From contig NC_035170.2 in the NCBI RefSeq assembly GCF_001659605.2, positions 31,476,020 through 31,540,019 of the forward strand: 64,000 nucleotides of DNA. Reading direction: 5' to 3'. The notes below the pieces were generated by a model. It did not search any database. It was not told where the DNA came from and saw nothing but the letters and a program-made list of their open reading frames with translations. Origin of the DNA: Manihot esculenta. Taxonomy: Eukaryota; Streptophyta; Magnoliopsida; Malpighiales; Euphorbiaceae. Positions 13,801 to 25,533 of the stretch are shown piece after piece. The number at the start of each line of letters is the position of its first letter. Position 1 is the first letter of the stretch. Made by a program: the position numbers and the translations under genes.

Positions 13801-14264
13801 CAGGTCATCATGCAGCTGTGAACTTTGGACAGTATGGGTATGCTGGATATTTTCCCAACAGGCCAACAATAGCTAGAACCAATATGCCAACAGAGGAACC
13901 ATGGAAGACAGAGTTTAAAGATTTCTTGAAGGATCCAGTACGTGCATTGTTGAATTGCTTTCCTTCAAAGCTGCAAGCAACTACTGTGATGTCTGTTTTG
14001 GATATTTTATCGAGCCATTCACCTGATGAGGAATATATTGGATACACATCAGAAGCGTCATGGGAAGCAAATTCTACGATTAAGGCTGCATATGAAAAAT
14101 TCAGCAAGACAGTGAAGGAGCTTGAAGCTACAATTGATGAGAGAAACAAAGATTTGAAGAATAAAAATAGATTTGGTGCTGGAGTTGTTCCTTATGAACT
14201 GTTGAAGCCGCTCTCTGGTCCTGGTGTCACAGGGAAGGGTGTCCCCAATAGTATTTCAATCTGA
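10810..14264 (+). CDS. LOX2-like: Plastid linoleate 13S-lipoxygenase, LOX2 type (tandem copy 2)
   Basis: Paralogue of the gene at 1805, with the same nine-exon structure: 10810-11173, 11260-11534, 11617-11854, 11936-12250, 12335-12420, 12521-12637, 12716-13020, 13134-13400, 13505-14264. It encodes 908 aa, one codon shorter than copy 1 in exon 2. It has the same transit-peptide-like N-terminus, PLAT domain and catalytic domain. The iron ligands are intact at H561, H566, H758, N762 and I908. Exon lengths otherwise match copy 1 exactly. Differences cluster in exon 4 (residues 240-320) and in exon 8 near the substrate channel, where copy 2 has [17 protein letters not shown] and copy 1 has [17 protein letters not shown]. 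Intron 3 (81 nt) is a multiple of three with no stop, so exons 3 and 4 also read through as one open frame. It is expected to be an active enzyme. Confidence 0.93.
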
Positions 14265-15095
14265 GCTAGTTTTAATTTGCAAAAATAAAATAAAGAAATA
14301 AATGCTGTGAGAATAAGTTGTACGATGGAAGTATAAGAATAAGAATGATCAATGGATTTCCTAAGTAATATTTTTAATAGTTGAAATCAATTTGCATCTC
14401 TGTGAAAGTGAATGAGATATTTAAAAATTAAAATATTTAAAAATATTAATTTTTACAAAGAAAATTATTATTGAAAATAAAATATATAAAATTAAACAGT
14501 TCAAATATTATTCAAGTAGTAATTTAAATAGTTTAAAATTTATTTTAATCGGATATGGGTATTCACAATATTAATCTAATTTAATTAGGATATTATGATT
14601 TTAACGGCATTTTTAATTTTAAATCAAAGAAAATTAAAATTGTTTTGCTATTGTAAATATTTTTTAAAAATTAAAATTAATAAAGTAAATAAGTTATTTA
14701 TTTAAATAATGCCATATTATTGAGGAAAGTCTAGAAAAATTAATATCGGATAAAAATTAATGTTTTTTTAAATGAAAATTAAAAATTGAGAGAATATAAT
14801 TTTTTTTTTTGAAATGAAATCAGACATTGGAGGAGTAGAATTTTATTTTTTTTTAAATAGAAATTAAAAATTAGAGAGTAAAATATCAGATTTTTTAGAT
14901 TTACTCAATTGAACTTATCACCGGATTAAATAAATATCTGAGTGCAAAAGAAAACTAATATTCTTAAAAGCTGAATATATACTTAATACTATTGGCCATC
15001 TATATTAATAATATTACTTAGTAAGTGACATGCATTGTTTGTATTTTATTTTATTATTTGAAAATATTTTTAAATTTTTATTTTTATTTTTCCAG
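14265..15095. other. Spacer between LOX copy 2 and the LOX pseudogene
   Basis: The first ~170 bp match the 3' flank of LOX copy 1, and about 14,630-14,760 matches 6,045-6,190. The rest is AT-rich. No trace of LOX exons 1-7 is seen, so the third copy begins abruptly at exon 8. Confidence 0.55.
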
Positions 15096-15520
15096 GTTGA
15101 GGACACACTGCTGTGCAGAGCCATACGTAATTGCAGCAAATAGACAACTCAGTGAAAGGCATCCAATCTATAGACTTTTACGTCTCCATTTCCGATTCAC
15201 AATGGAAATCAATGCTTTTGCTCGACAAGGACTTATCAATGCAGGGGGAACCATGGAAAGCACTTTTTCTCCTGGCAAATACTCCTTGGAGTTAAGCTCT
15301 GTTATTTATGACAAGCTCTGGCGTCTTGATGAAGAAGCTTTACCAGCTGACTTGATTAAAAGGTATTACATTAATTTATAATTCACTAGTTCTCTTATTA
15401 CTCCATGAAAGATACACATGGTCATCTAATCATTCAAATGGAATTGGTTAATTTTCAGGGGAATGGCAGTCGAAGATCAATCAGCAGAGCATAGTCTGAA
15501 GCTAGCTATCAAAGACTACC

Positions 15521-16417
15521 TGTTATGGATCATAGAAAGTAAATATGTTAATATAGGGAGTAAATATTGATAAATAGATCAGTTGCTTAACTTTAGAATT
15601 GTATAATCATAAACTTAATTTTCCTTTCCGTTTAGATACCGCCTCTCATATATAAATAGATTGTAATCTCTGTTGTGAAATATAATAAATATTATCCTTC
15701 TACATGATATTAGTCTCACCGTAGAGATTTAAATTTTTTTAGAGATTTACGATTCTGTTCATTTTGGATTACCTATAAAGATAACATTTGGAGACTTAGA
15801 GCTATATTCATTTGGATTATCCATAAACACTGTTTATTTTAGCTTATCTATAAAGGGTAACATTTGGAGAATCAAGATTCTGTTCATTTGGGTTACCCGT
15901 AAAGGCTAACATTTGGAAATTTAGGGGTTACCCGTAAAGGCTAACATTTGGAAATTTAGGACTGTTCATCAGGATTACTCTATAAAAAATAATATTTAGA
16001 GATTAGGAACTCTATTAATTTGGATTACCTATAAAAAGTAACATTTGCAGACATCAGACACTGTTCATTGAGTACGGTTCATGGGTACTGTTCATCGGTT
16101 ATTATTCACGAATATTGTTCAAAGGTTCTGTTCTTCTGATCCTTTATCTATTTTGATTGTTTTGGATTGATTGTCCTTATGGTTGAAATTGATTATATAT
16201 ATAACAAATTGGGCATGATTAACATTTATGCTCTAACTTGAAGGGGAGTTAGATTATAAGAAGTAAATATATTAATATATAAAGTAAATATTAATAGATG
16301 ATTCAGTTGTTTAATTTTAGGATTGTATAATCATAAACTTGATTTTCCTTTCTGTTTAGATACCGTCTCTCATCTATAAATAGATTATAATTTCTATTAT
16401 GAAATACAACAAATATG
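15521..16417 (+). mobile_element. Miniature (TRIM-like) LTR element inside the LOX pseudogene
   Basis: Two diverged direct repeats, about 15,521-15,704 and 16,249-16,417, bound the insertion. They share GTATAATCATAAACTT, TTTAGATACCG and TCTCAT.TATAAATAGATT. The left one begins TGTTATGGATC. It is followed by TGATATTAGTCTC at 15,705, a decayed match to the tRNA-Met primer site TGGTATCAG. The right one is preceded by the purine tract GAAGGGGAG (16,240-16,248). At ~0.9 kb there is no room for gag or pol, so this fits a terminal-repeat retrotransposon in miniature or an internally deleted Copia-like element. No clear target duplication remains. Confidence 0.65.
15725..16060. repeat. Degenerate short tandem repeats inside the miniature LTR element
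   Basis: TAACATTTGGAGA-like units recur near 15,781, 15,860, 15,906, 15,945, 15,990 and 16,040, each near CTGTTCAT and GGATTACC.ATAAA. One ~40-bp unit is almost perfectly duplicated at 15,890-15,965 (GGGTTACCCGTAAAGGCTAA). This is internal non-coding filler of the element. Confidence 0.6.
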
Positions 16418-16819
16418 TATTTGGGAATGATGGTATGATACTTTGGGATGCAATTAAGCAATGGGTTACTGATTATGTGAACAACTACTACCCAAGAAGC
16501 AAGCCAGGTCGCATCTGATGATGAACTTCAAGCATGGTGGGAAGAAGTTAGAACTAAAGGCCATGAAGACAAGAAGGATGAGCCATGGTGGCCTGTTCTA
16601 AATACCCAACAAGATTTAATCAAGGTTTTAACTACCATAATATGGGTAGCTTCAGGTCGTCATGCAGCTGTGAACTTTGGACAGTATGCTTATGCTGGAT
16701 ACTTTCCCAACAGGCCAACAATAGCTAGAACCAATATGCCAATAGAGCCAATATGCCAATAGAGGAGCCATGGAAAACAGAGTCTAAAGATTTCGCACCA
16801 GTAAAATTCTGGATGTGAG

Positions 16820-16945
16820 GAGTGTGTTGAATTCCATATCGGTGGTGTAAAAAGGTAATGTGCCTCTTATATATAAGAATAAGAGTGTGTTGAATCCCAC
16901 GGTGATATAAAGAGGTAATGTGCCTCTTATATATAAGAATAAGAA
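16820..16945. repeat. 60-bp tandem duplication at the end of the LOX pseudogene
   Basis: GAGTGTGTTGAAT through TATATAAGAATAAGA occurs twice, 60 bp apart (GTAATGTGCCTC at 16,855 and 16,915). The second half derives from the LOX 3' UTR. Confidence 0.75.
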
Positions 16946-16960
16946 CGATCGATGGATTGG

Positions 16961-17561
16961 TTTTATTTTTTCCCTCAATTTGATAGATAAGACTAAGTGT
17001 TATGAGTGAAGTATAAGAATAAGAAATTTTACAAATTAGTTGATTTCCAAACAAATTCCAAGTTATGTTGCTATTCTCTATTCAACTTTAGCAGCTGACA
17101 CTGTAATAGAAATAGCATATAATGAACTTCACAGCTGATAGCACATGAATGGAAATATTATTCATTATACATATACACGTATGAATCTGTGGTACATAGA
17201 TTTAGTACAAAGAATGAATTGGGTAAAAGAAAACAAAGCTAAAGAGGAAAAAATTGACCTATGAAGTGTAAAAAATTTTATCATTCTTCTTTATATTTAC
17301 CTATATTAACTCTCATGTACAAGTAGATACATATAAGTAGGCGGATATTGATAAATAATGAGTTAACTTGGAAGAAAAGCACACCTGCCACACATGCGCT
17401 TCAAACAAGGTGCTCCTTTAAAACCATCATTGCCTGGAACATGTAAGTATCATATTACCAAAACAGCTCGGACTCAGAGGAATTTGTTCGATGAAATATC
17501 AATGTTCAGTTGAAGCAATCTGTTGCATTCTGATATGGGGTTGGCAATATTTGGCATTCAA
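16961..17561. other. Spacer between LOX cluster and O-fucosyltransferase gene
   Basis: Moderately AT-rich non-coding DNA. The right part probably includes the 3' UTR of the minus-strand gene that ends at 17,562. Nothing else is recognisable. Confidence 0.5.
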
Positions 17562-20500
17562 TCACAAAGAAAAATGGGTATGTGAATCCTTGCACATACA
17601 TTCAGGAACAGGGTACTTGGTGACATCTCTTCCAGCTTTGCTACCCCTCAGTTCTGGTTGCCCCAAGGAGTCACGGTGCAAGTCCTTTATGATTCTATTG
17701 AACTCTGCTTCAGGTAGAGAAGAATTAAGAAAATAAGGAAGCATGTGTCTTTTGTTAGGGGTGATATATTTCTTGTGCCCTGCATATGCCCGTTGTCCCT
17801 GCACCAAGTGCACACTTCTGTTTAGGCAAATTTTTCAACACGAGCATGTTTGACATTGAGGTTAAAACTGCTTTGAAAGAACACCCTTTTAGATATTGTT
17901 GGAAATAGCTCTGAAATAGTTGTTATGAATAGAAAAATCGAAATTTAAATTAAATCAAACTTTAATGTCTCTAATAAACATTTTAAAAATAGTTATGTTC
18001 TCAGCAGCAGCTGAAACAGCAATGCTAAATGGACCTTAACAATGATTGGTAGTTACTCATACTAATTGATAATAAATGAGGTGATAGTGAGCTGTACCTG
18101 GATTGCATGACCCATATTTCCACCATGAGATGGCATGAAAACATTGCTCTTTTCCGAGACAATATAATCAATGGCAGCCATCAAAGAAGCCCTCCGTGCA
18201 AATGGTTCTAGTTCACCAGGCAATGCAATGTCCTCCTTATTGTAGAAATGAGCAAATTCTCTGGTTAATGGCATCAAAGCTTCTTTACCACCAAGTGGTT
18301 GCCCTCCAGCCCAATATATTCTTGCATCTTTTGGAGCTCCAAGAGCTTTAAGCAGCCTAAAACAGTAACATAATATATTAAAAAAATGGGTAGGTAATTG
18401 TGCAATAATTGGTTTCAATATTTAGCAGTACATATTGCATTAGCTTCAAATCCTAACCTTGTCACCTCTGCGGCATTCAAGGGGCAGAGACCAGCAAGTT
18501 TCCTATCATGGTAAGTCATATTTGATCTTCCAGTAAGGAGCTCAGGCCGTCGTTTTCTCTCATTGTTGATAATCTCATCATATTCTGGACTCAAACCAGG
18601 AAGGCACCCTGTTCTCACCCATACGTCCTTTTCCATTCGTAGATGAAGAGCAAGATACGGTCCTTTGCTCCGCATCCTCTCAGCAAGCCTGTTACCAAGC
18701 TCCAAAATTGATGGAGCAAATCTCAATGCATGAAATGCCACCTGAAGTCCAACAAATAAGAAATCAGAGGTGTATATATGAAGAACTGCAATTTCTGAAG
18801 AACAACCTTTAAAGAATAATCAAGTTCAGTACTTCCTCAACACACTTTTCAGTTTTCACCACTTTCAACTTGATAAGTTTTTCCATATGGTCAGAGAATG
18901 GAGTAACTGAACGATTTTTTTCACTCTTCCATGCAAGTCCAAATTTAGGCCTTCAGCGAACTGAATTGAAAGAAAAAAAGTGCAAAAAGCAAGACAGAAA
19001 TCCACAATACCTTGCAGCGAAGTTTCTGAAGATCAGAAGGGAGATCTTTAGAGAGTCTTGAATCCAAACCACGCAAAAGCAAAACCCCTTCTCGATTAAG
19101 CTGCATAAACCAAGAGAATTAAGAGTCCGATTGACATTAAGCTGCATAAACCAAGAGAATTAAGAGTCGGATGAACTGTGTCAATGGACACCCACCAGAT
19201 AAGATTTTCAATACATGGACAAGAAATTTTACATAAAAACCTGGAACACCATGAATTTGTCATTCTCCTTTAGCAGGGAGTCAAATGCAATGATATTATG
19301 TTTCATTCAGGAGACCATCAACAATTAATACTATCTAAAGACAATAGGGTCCAACATATTAGGAAATTGTCTTAAAAAAAGCATATTAAGAAATTGTTCA
19401 TATGCTTTTGTCCATTCTCTTGTCTACATAGCATATGCAGCTACCTTGGTAACACAAATGTACGAATCTTTCTGCTCTGAGAGCAAAAGGAAAGCAAAAT
19501 CCAAAAAGCCCCCATTCATGTTCGATGATTCTCTAACAAATTGTAGGGCATTTTTGCCTAGCTACAAACTAACAGCTGGCGCCTTATCTATACTTCTGGC
19601 CTTCATTTTTCTTCCATTTACCAAGTCAATAAAGACATTCTGACAAACTACAATGAAGTAATTACTCCAAATAGCAAATTGAGCTATAATTCCTAAGTAG
19701 CAAGCAACATAGAAAGAAGCCAAAGCAATCTCAAGCACACATTCAGCAAAAATTCGAAAACAGAAAGCAGAAGAATGAAGTTAAATCAGTTGCTCAAAAG
19801 CATAAAGCAATAGAAAGAAGCTAATTCTTACTCGCTTGAGATAGCGCGCACGGATCCATTGAGGGGAGACATGTAGAGGAGTTCGACTTTCCTCCACTGG
19901 CCTTGTTCTTATATGTGTTGAAGGCAACGATGAAACTATCCTCACATCATTAGCTAGAACTTTCTTGAAATGCTCCAAATCAAATATATCAGAAAATTCA
20001 CTGCATTCAACATATGGAATAACAAATACAAAAATTAATCTACTATGCAATGAAGAACACAGCATAAAACCATTTATGAATAGGAAAAAAAAAAATTAAT
20101 TTGCTTAACCTATGATAGAAAATGGGACTGCAGAATTCTGCCAAAATGAGGGAAACTAATAAATTGGGCGAAAACGTCAAACAATGACGGGATTAATTTG
20201 CCAGAAATACATGAACATGGGACAAATTTTGTCTGGGAAAGCACATTTTCAACTAAAGTAGAAAGTTTTCTTTTTTAAAACTGAATAAAACATGGCCTAA
20301 ACAATCAACCAACAACAATATCGCCCCAGATTAGAAGCTTCTGTATTCTAATATAGTAAAAAACAGCAAACTAACCAAGAAAAGAAGTTCCTTTTATTTC
20401 CAACGAAGAGATTATTAAAAGTCATTTCTCTTCTTTTTTTTTTTTTTTTGTTGTAAACCAGTTTCTCTTTTTTCTCTCCTTCTCTTCACCTAAATGACAG

Positions 20501-21393
20501 AAAAACGTGTACTAACAAATCATTTTGGTCAGGAAGCATAAATGCAACTAATAAGGGGCGCAAAGAACAAATTTTTTTTAAGAAAATGGAGACATTAGCT
20601 CAAAATACAATGCCTTGCTAGTTTTTTACCTTTCGTCTCCCCATATGACATTGACTTGCAAGATAGGAACAACCAAAGACGCACCAAGGATCCTTGCAAT
20701 AACCACAGCATCCACAATTTGATTCCTTTGTTGATTCATGCCACCAGAAACCACAACTAGTAAATACTTTCTTCTATTCTTCAGTATCACCTCACTCCCT
20801 TTTCTATACTCTGAACTGAACTCTAAACAAGGTTTATAACCCAATCCATCAGGCTGCTTCCAGAACTCATTATCCTTTCCATCCCCATCTGATTTTGCAT
20901 GTCTGTTTGACACTAGGGGCTTAGATTGAACAATACTCTTCAATGGCTCGTCCTTGGCAGCACTTTCACCACCTTTTCCATCGTTTGAAGCTAAACCCAC
21001 CTCAGCTTTTGAACCCATGCCATTAACAGGCACAACATCTTTATCTTTTTGGCCAAGTTTTTCACCATCCGAAGGGAAAACAAACTGTGATGTTGAGTAC
21101 CCAGTTGAGGATGAGTTCCCTTGAGTTTTTGTGACACATGGGTATGGATAGAAAGGTACCAAAGGGTCAAGATCGAACCATAACTTGAACATACCAAGAA
21201 AACCAAAAAGAAAGAGAGCAAAGAACCAAACTCTCGGGCTCTTACAAAAACTCCAGCTTAAGAACCTGTTCCTTGATGATTTCTTTGGTGAATGGAGCAG
21301 AGTTTGGAGCGAAGAAGAAGATAAAGTATTGATTACTTGTGATGGAACATAGATGTAAGAAACTCTTTTTGCATTGTTCTTTGATTTTGCCAT
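17562..21393 (-). CDS. O-fucosyltransferase family protein (GT106-type, Golgi type II membrane protein)
   Basis: Six exons on the minus strand: 21393-20630, 20000-19832, 19100-19011, 18741-18458, 18356-18098, 17798-17562. All junctions are GT-AG and the frame stays open for 600 aa. The open frame begins further upstream, but the first ATG is at 21,393, so I start there. A single hydrophobic segment at about residues 55-73 (VWFFALFLFGFLGMFKLWF) predicts a type II Golgi anchor, followed by a Ser/Lys-rich stem. The catalytic region has the plant DUF246/GT106 signatures: SGGMNQQRNQIVDAVVIAR, VIWGDESEFSDIFD, LHLRMEKDVW, then ARIYWAGGQPLGG, PSHGGNMGHAIQG and a C-terminal RDVTKYPVPECMC. The family includes proteins linked to cell adhesion (FRIABLE1) and pectin rhamnosyltransferases; which substrate this one uses cannot be told here. 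Confidence 0.9.
19097..19170 (-). repeat. 41-bp tandem duplication carrying a second copy of a splice acceptor
   Basis: TTAAGCTGCATAAACCAAGA (and the following GAATTAAGAGTC) occurs at 19,097-19,128 and again at 19,138-19,169, 41 bp apart. It contains, on the minus strand, the pyrimidine tract and TATGCAG acceptor of exon 3 of the O-fucosyltransferase gene. Use of the distal copy would add 41 nt and shift the frame. Confidence 0.85.
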
Positions 21394-22867
21394 TAAACTA
21401 AGAACTCTCTTGCTTCTTAGCTTCCTTGATGAGGAGTTCCTGATTACTGGCACGCAAAAACTTTGTTAGAAATTATCCCTTTCTTTATTGGGATCATACA
21501 CGAAGAGAGAAGAAGACCAAGAACAGAGAGAAAGAGAACATGTGCGGCAGGAACGCGAAGTCTCAGAGCTCAAAGTCTCTACACGCGTTGTTGGAAGGAG
21601 AAGAGAAAATGGAGAAGAGGAGAGAGTTGTGCTTTGGACGGTTTTGAAGGGATTATTTAAAGATAATGGTTAATATCCAAGTAGGATTTGTCTAATGGAA
21701 AAATTAATTAAAAGGAAAGATTTGTTTAATTATATAGAAAAAAATAATAATAATGATTAAAACTAAATATGATGTTCCAGCAAAAGTGAAATTTTTCTGA
21801 CGGAAGAGAAAATAAAAATAATTTAGTTCTCTCCCTTAATAATTCCAATAAATTTTATATATTAACTATATCATTTAACTCACAAATTTAATCAGTCATA
21901 AAAATTTAAAAAATTTAATAAATTTTTTAATTTTTAATTTTTAATTCAAAAAAAATATATAATATTAAAAACAAATTCAAAAATGATAATTTTATATCCT
22001 ATAATATAATATTATAAATATTTTATATTATGTATATTAAATGGAAAATATTAAAATGAATAAATTAATTATTGTTTAAAAAGGTAATTTATGAGTTATG
22101 ATAAATAAAAAAAGGAATTTAATTTAAATAATTGAATAAACTCAGAAATAGAAATAATTTAATGTAAATTAGTCTAAAGGACAGAACTATTATATAATCA
22201 CAAGGAATATAAAAAATATACTTTCAATTATCCAATTTTCACCCTTAAATATTCCAATTTTATATATATAATATATAATTTAAATTTTTTGCCATCAAAA
22301 AATAATTTAATTTTGGTGAATTATGAGAGGGGTAAATGGGTAAAAAGTGGGTTTGAAAATTCGAATTCAAAGTGAATTATTGGAAGAAGAGCAAAGGACT
22401 GAAAATTTTTTAAAAAAAAAAAAGTAAAAAAAAGGGTAAGTAGCTTTTGCCTGACATGTCGAGAATGAGTCGTGTCTTGTTGTGGAAAAGCCAGCTGTCT
22501 CATTTAAACAATTCTTCCACTGAATCCTCCATGTGACCTGCCGCGATTCTTCTCATCCATTGTCCGCTCTCTTTATATTTCCTCATTTATGTCTTCTAAT
22601 GCCAGCTGTCATGCAATATGTGTCCACGCTGGCACTTTTGCCCACTTGGACGACAGAGACATCTCATATTTTGCCACGTGGACCTATGGGTGACAACTCT
22701 CTTCCTTCTTTTGGGAGTGTGGGGGTCCTTGAAAGTTGTAGTAGTCCTAGGTATAGGGACTGTGGAGGGCTCCTTGTCCTCGGCATACAATGTATGTTTG
22801 GGCAGCTAACGTCTAAGAAGGTTTCGTTTTATCTACTGGCTTTTGTTCACCGCTTCTTTCTCTTAGA
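21394..22867. other. 5' region upstream of the O-fucosyltransferase gene
   Basis: Purine-rich leader-like sequence at 21,480-21,660, then AT-rich DNA. A less AT-rich stretch at about 22,430-22,860 contains CCACGTGG at 22,674-22,681, a possible ABRE/G-box. I see no supportable reading frame there. Confidence 0.45.
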
Positions 22868-22872
22868 ATGTC

Positions 22873-22902
<30 letters not shown>
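22873..22902. repeat. (ATT)n microsatellite
   Basis: Ten or so perfect ATT repeats in intergenic DNA. Confidence 0.9.
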
Positions 22903-22903
<1 letters not shown>

Positions 22904-23339
22904 TAAGTAGTATTACATTTTTTCATCTTAATTTATTGAATGCCAAGTGTACAAAGTACCCCAACCCTCGACACATCATCATAATGAAAATTAGTAAACT
23001 GATTAAATCAGAGATGACATGGCAAGCCCAGTTGCTTCCATGTCATTCAAGCGGCTTTGACAAGTAAATATCAGTAGAGAATGACACGTGGAAAAGATAT
23101 GCGCAAAGTGTGTGGCCATCATAAACTTTAAGTTCTCTTATTAACAAACCAAACAATCCCTAGGCCACAAAAATGAATGTTTTAGCGTTCCCAATACGCT
23201 ATTCTCACCTTGTCTGTCACTCACAGCTGTTTAATTACTTGACAGTTTGATATTGCATTGCACTACCCAATGTCTGTCCTTTTCAAATGATAAAAGGAAG
23301 ATACGTGGGCCCCAGATTCGCAGTATATGAAGACAAACG

Positions 23340-23341
<2 letters not shown>

Positions 23342-23370
<29 letters not shown>
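23342..23370. repeat. (TA)n microsatellite
   Basis: Uninterrupted TA run of 29 bp in intergenic DNA. Confidence 0.9.
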
Positions 23371-23373
<3 letters not shown>

Positions 23374-23399
23374 ATGTGCAATTCTATGGTGTTTTATGA

Positions 23400-23790
23400 C
23401 AATTTATAGAATTTAATAGTATTAAATTAATTTAAAATTTTAATTTCATTTTTTATTAATTTTAATTTAATTTTTAATTTTAAAAATTTCAATTATTTAA
23501 TTTAATTTTAATAAAAAAAATAAAATTAATTAATAATAATAATATATTATTTTTAATAATAAAAAAAATTATATTATATTAAAATTAAAATATTTTAATT
23601 AAATTTTAAAATATTAAAATAAAATTTAAAAAATAAAAAATTTATTAAAAATTCAAATTAATCAAATCGAATCGAATTGAATTAAATTTATTCGACATTT
23701 TAATTCGATTCGATTTTTATAAATACTAAAATTTTTATTTTTATTTATTTAATTTAATTTAATTTTAAACTGCTCAGTTTTATTTATAAT
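23400..23790. repeat. MITE-like AT-rich relic with TCGATTCGATT motifs
   Basis: Contains AATCAAATCGAATCGAATTG and AATTCGATTCGATTTTTATA in an A/T-only background, the same composition and motifs as 52,924-53,385 and 6,290-6,495. Ends are not sharply definable. Confidence 0.35.
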
Positions 23791-24052
23791 TAAATTTATA
23801 TTGATATAATTGATTTGTTATAAAATTATTATTAAATAAATTTGTAATAATATTTTAAATAAAATATGTTTAAAATTTTTATGGCCAATAAATAAACTTA
23901 TTTGATTCATAGTTGCCAACTACTAACCAATGCTGGCTTTTGTGAAGTCAAATATTCCTCAAAGTCAATATTCTTACTTAGAGCCAACCAAAGCCTATAC
24001 ATTTTCCATTTTCTTAATGGAATCATGGTGATGCCCATTAAGCACCTTCCTT

Positions 24053-24054
<2 letters not shown>

Positions 24055-24116
<62 letters not shown>
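24055..24116. repeat. (TAA)n microsatellite
   Basis: About twenty uninterrupted TAA units. On the minus strand this reads as a poly-Tyr frame, which is an artefact. Confidence 0.92.
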
Positions 24117-25528
24117 GTTAAAATTTAGGTTAAAGTTTATTATCATTAAATACAAATTTTAGTTTAATAAACAAAATAAATAAAGCTTAAGATTTTAGCT
24201 TTTATTGACATAATCCAATATTAAAATAAAGAAATTTCATTATTTAATCCAAGACTTATTTATAATGAAAATAATATTATAAAGATGAGATCATGTATAA
24301 ATAATATAAAATAAATGATGTTGAAAGGTAAACATTAGCCTATCAATAATTTTAATATTTAAATTCAATGTTTATAGTGTGCAATCAAAACGAAATAAAT
24401 GATCTAAATATTTTTTTTCTGTTGGCCTACCAATTTTTTTTAATTACTTTATTTTTCTACCCACCACCGATATTTCATCTATGCTAGACGCGTACACGTA
24501 TTAAAAAAAAAAAAAAACTACTTCACAAAAGATTAATTATATTTAATTGTTAAAACTAATGAAAAAATTAATTATATTTTTTATAATTTTAAATCCTCAA
24601 TCAATAATTTTTTTTTTAATTATAAGTGACAGTTGATTAAGGTTGGCATGACTTTATGTATATTGTTTAATTAAGCAAATTATAATTAATGGGTAGATTA
24701 ATATCATTGTTAGCTAACAAACCATGGCTTAACAACTTGATAATTACGTGTCATTTTCATTGGTGAAGGTAGGTGTATCATTTGTAATAGCTGGCCACTT
24801 TTCCCACTTTCTCTTCATGCTCTATACAACTATGTAGTGAATGTATAATAAAATTAATTAATTAATTTTTTTGACAGAAAATAACTAGCTAACAACCAAA
24901 ATTTCATTGATTTTTTTTCTTTTAAGAACTAGATAAGAAATTTTTGTTGATAATGAAAAAAAAAAAAAAGAGATAAAGAAAACATGAAATGGGTCAGTGT
25001 TTTGGCACTTTAGGACACATAAGGCACCACTTCATAAATGACCAAGGAATGGCAACTGCCTCAAGACTTTAGCCTCATATCCCTTGTGGTGAAGGGCAAT
25101 TTGATTTTGTTTGCCAAGTTAAATGGTTCCCTAATGGGGACCCTCTATGAAGTAATGTGACCTTGTTTTGCTAGTATTTATAATTGGCATTGAAGGCTTA
25201 TATGATTTGATGAAAGCTTGTGTTTCATTGGGGAGGCATAGCAAATAAAAGCCCATGTTCCTTTTCATGTGAGTATTATTTCCTCCCCATGTGCATTTAT
25301 GTCCTCTTAATTTTGGTAGTTTTGCCTTCCTTTTTCAAATAGACCAAGTCATCACTCCCTCTTATTTGTGCTCTTAGCCTTTTCTTTTTTTTTTTTTACT
25401 CTTGGGTGTGACTCCAACTTTAAAATGGGTGTGCAGTTTTCATTTATTGTGATCAATTGTGCATTGTATTATATGAAGTTGTACAGCTATTGCAATTGTT
25501 TGTGCATCACCCAATCAAAAACAGCAGC
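24117..25528. other. Intergenic spacer left of the large Gypsy insertion
   Basis: Non-coding. The part at 25,200-25,500 has a diverged second copy at about 35,745-36,010 (shared core CCCCATGTGCATTTATGT), on the other side of the retrotransposon. No gene is seen. Confidence 0.5.
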
Positions 25529-25533
25529 ACTGC
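25529..25533 (+). repeat. Target-site duplication (left) of the Gypsy element
   Basis: ACTGC immediately before the left LTR, repeated exactly at 34,620-34,624 after the right LTR. Confidence 0.95.

Larger units (their letters stand above)
15096..16960 (+). pseudogene. Broken third lipoxygenase copy: exons 8-9 only, split by an insertion
   Basis: Exon 8 is intact (15,096-15,362, 267 nt, same length as in the functional copies, with a good acceptor and donor). Exon 9 begins at 15,459 and is cut at 15,520 by an LTR-like insertion. It resumes at about 16,418 and runs to about 16,794, stopping before the last ~340 nt of coding sequence, so the terminal Ile ligand is lost. The second part carries a 1-nt insertion (CCCAAGAAGC where the other copies have CCCAGAAGC, near 16,492) and a 17-bp tandem duplication at 16,731-16,764; both shift the frame. 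Sequence at 16,870-16,950 again matches the LOX 3' UTR (TATAAGAATAAGAA), now in two copies 60 bp apart. Exons 1-7 are absent. It is non-functional. Confidence 0.9.

Noticed and set aside
21394..21453. Start of the O-fucosyltransferase at 21,453
   Set aside because: That codon is GTG and no ATG occurs between the upstream stop and 21,393, so 21,393 is the first usable start.
23907..24155. Minus-strand frame with a run of ~20 tyrosines
   Set aside because: It is the translation of the (TAA)n microsatellite, with no homology on either side.
25010..25110. Possible microRNA hairpin around CAAGGAATGGCAACTGCC
   Set aside because: No convincing fold-back arm nearby and no match to a plant microRNA that I can recognise.
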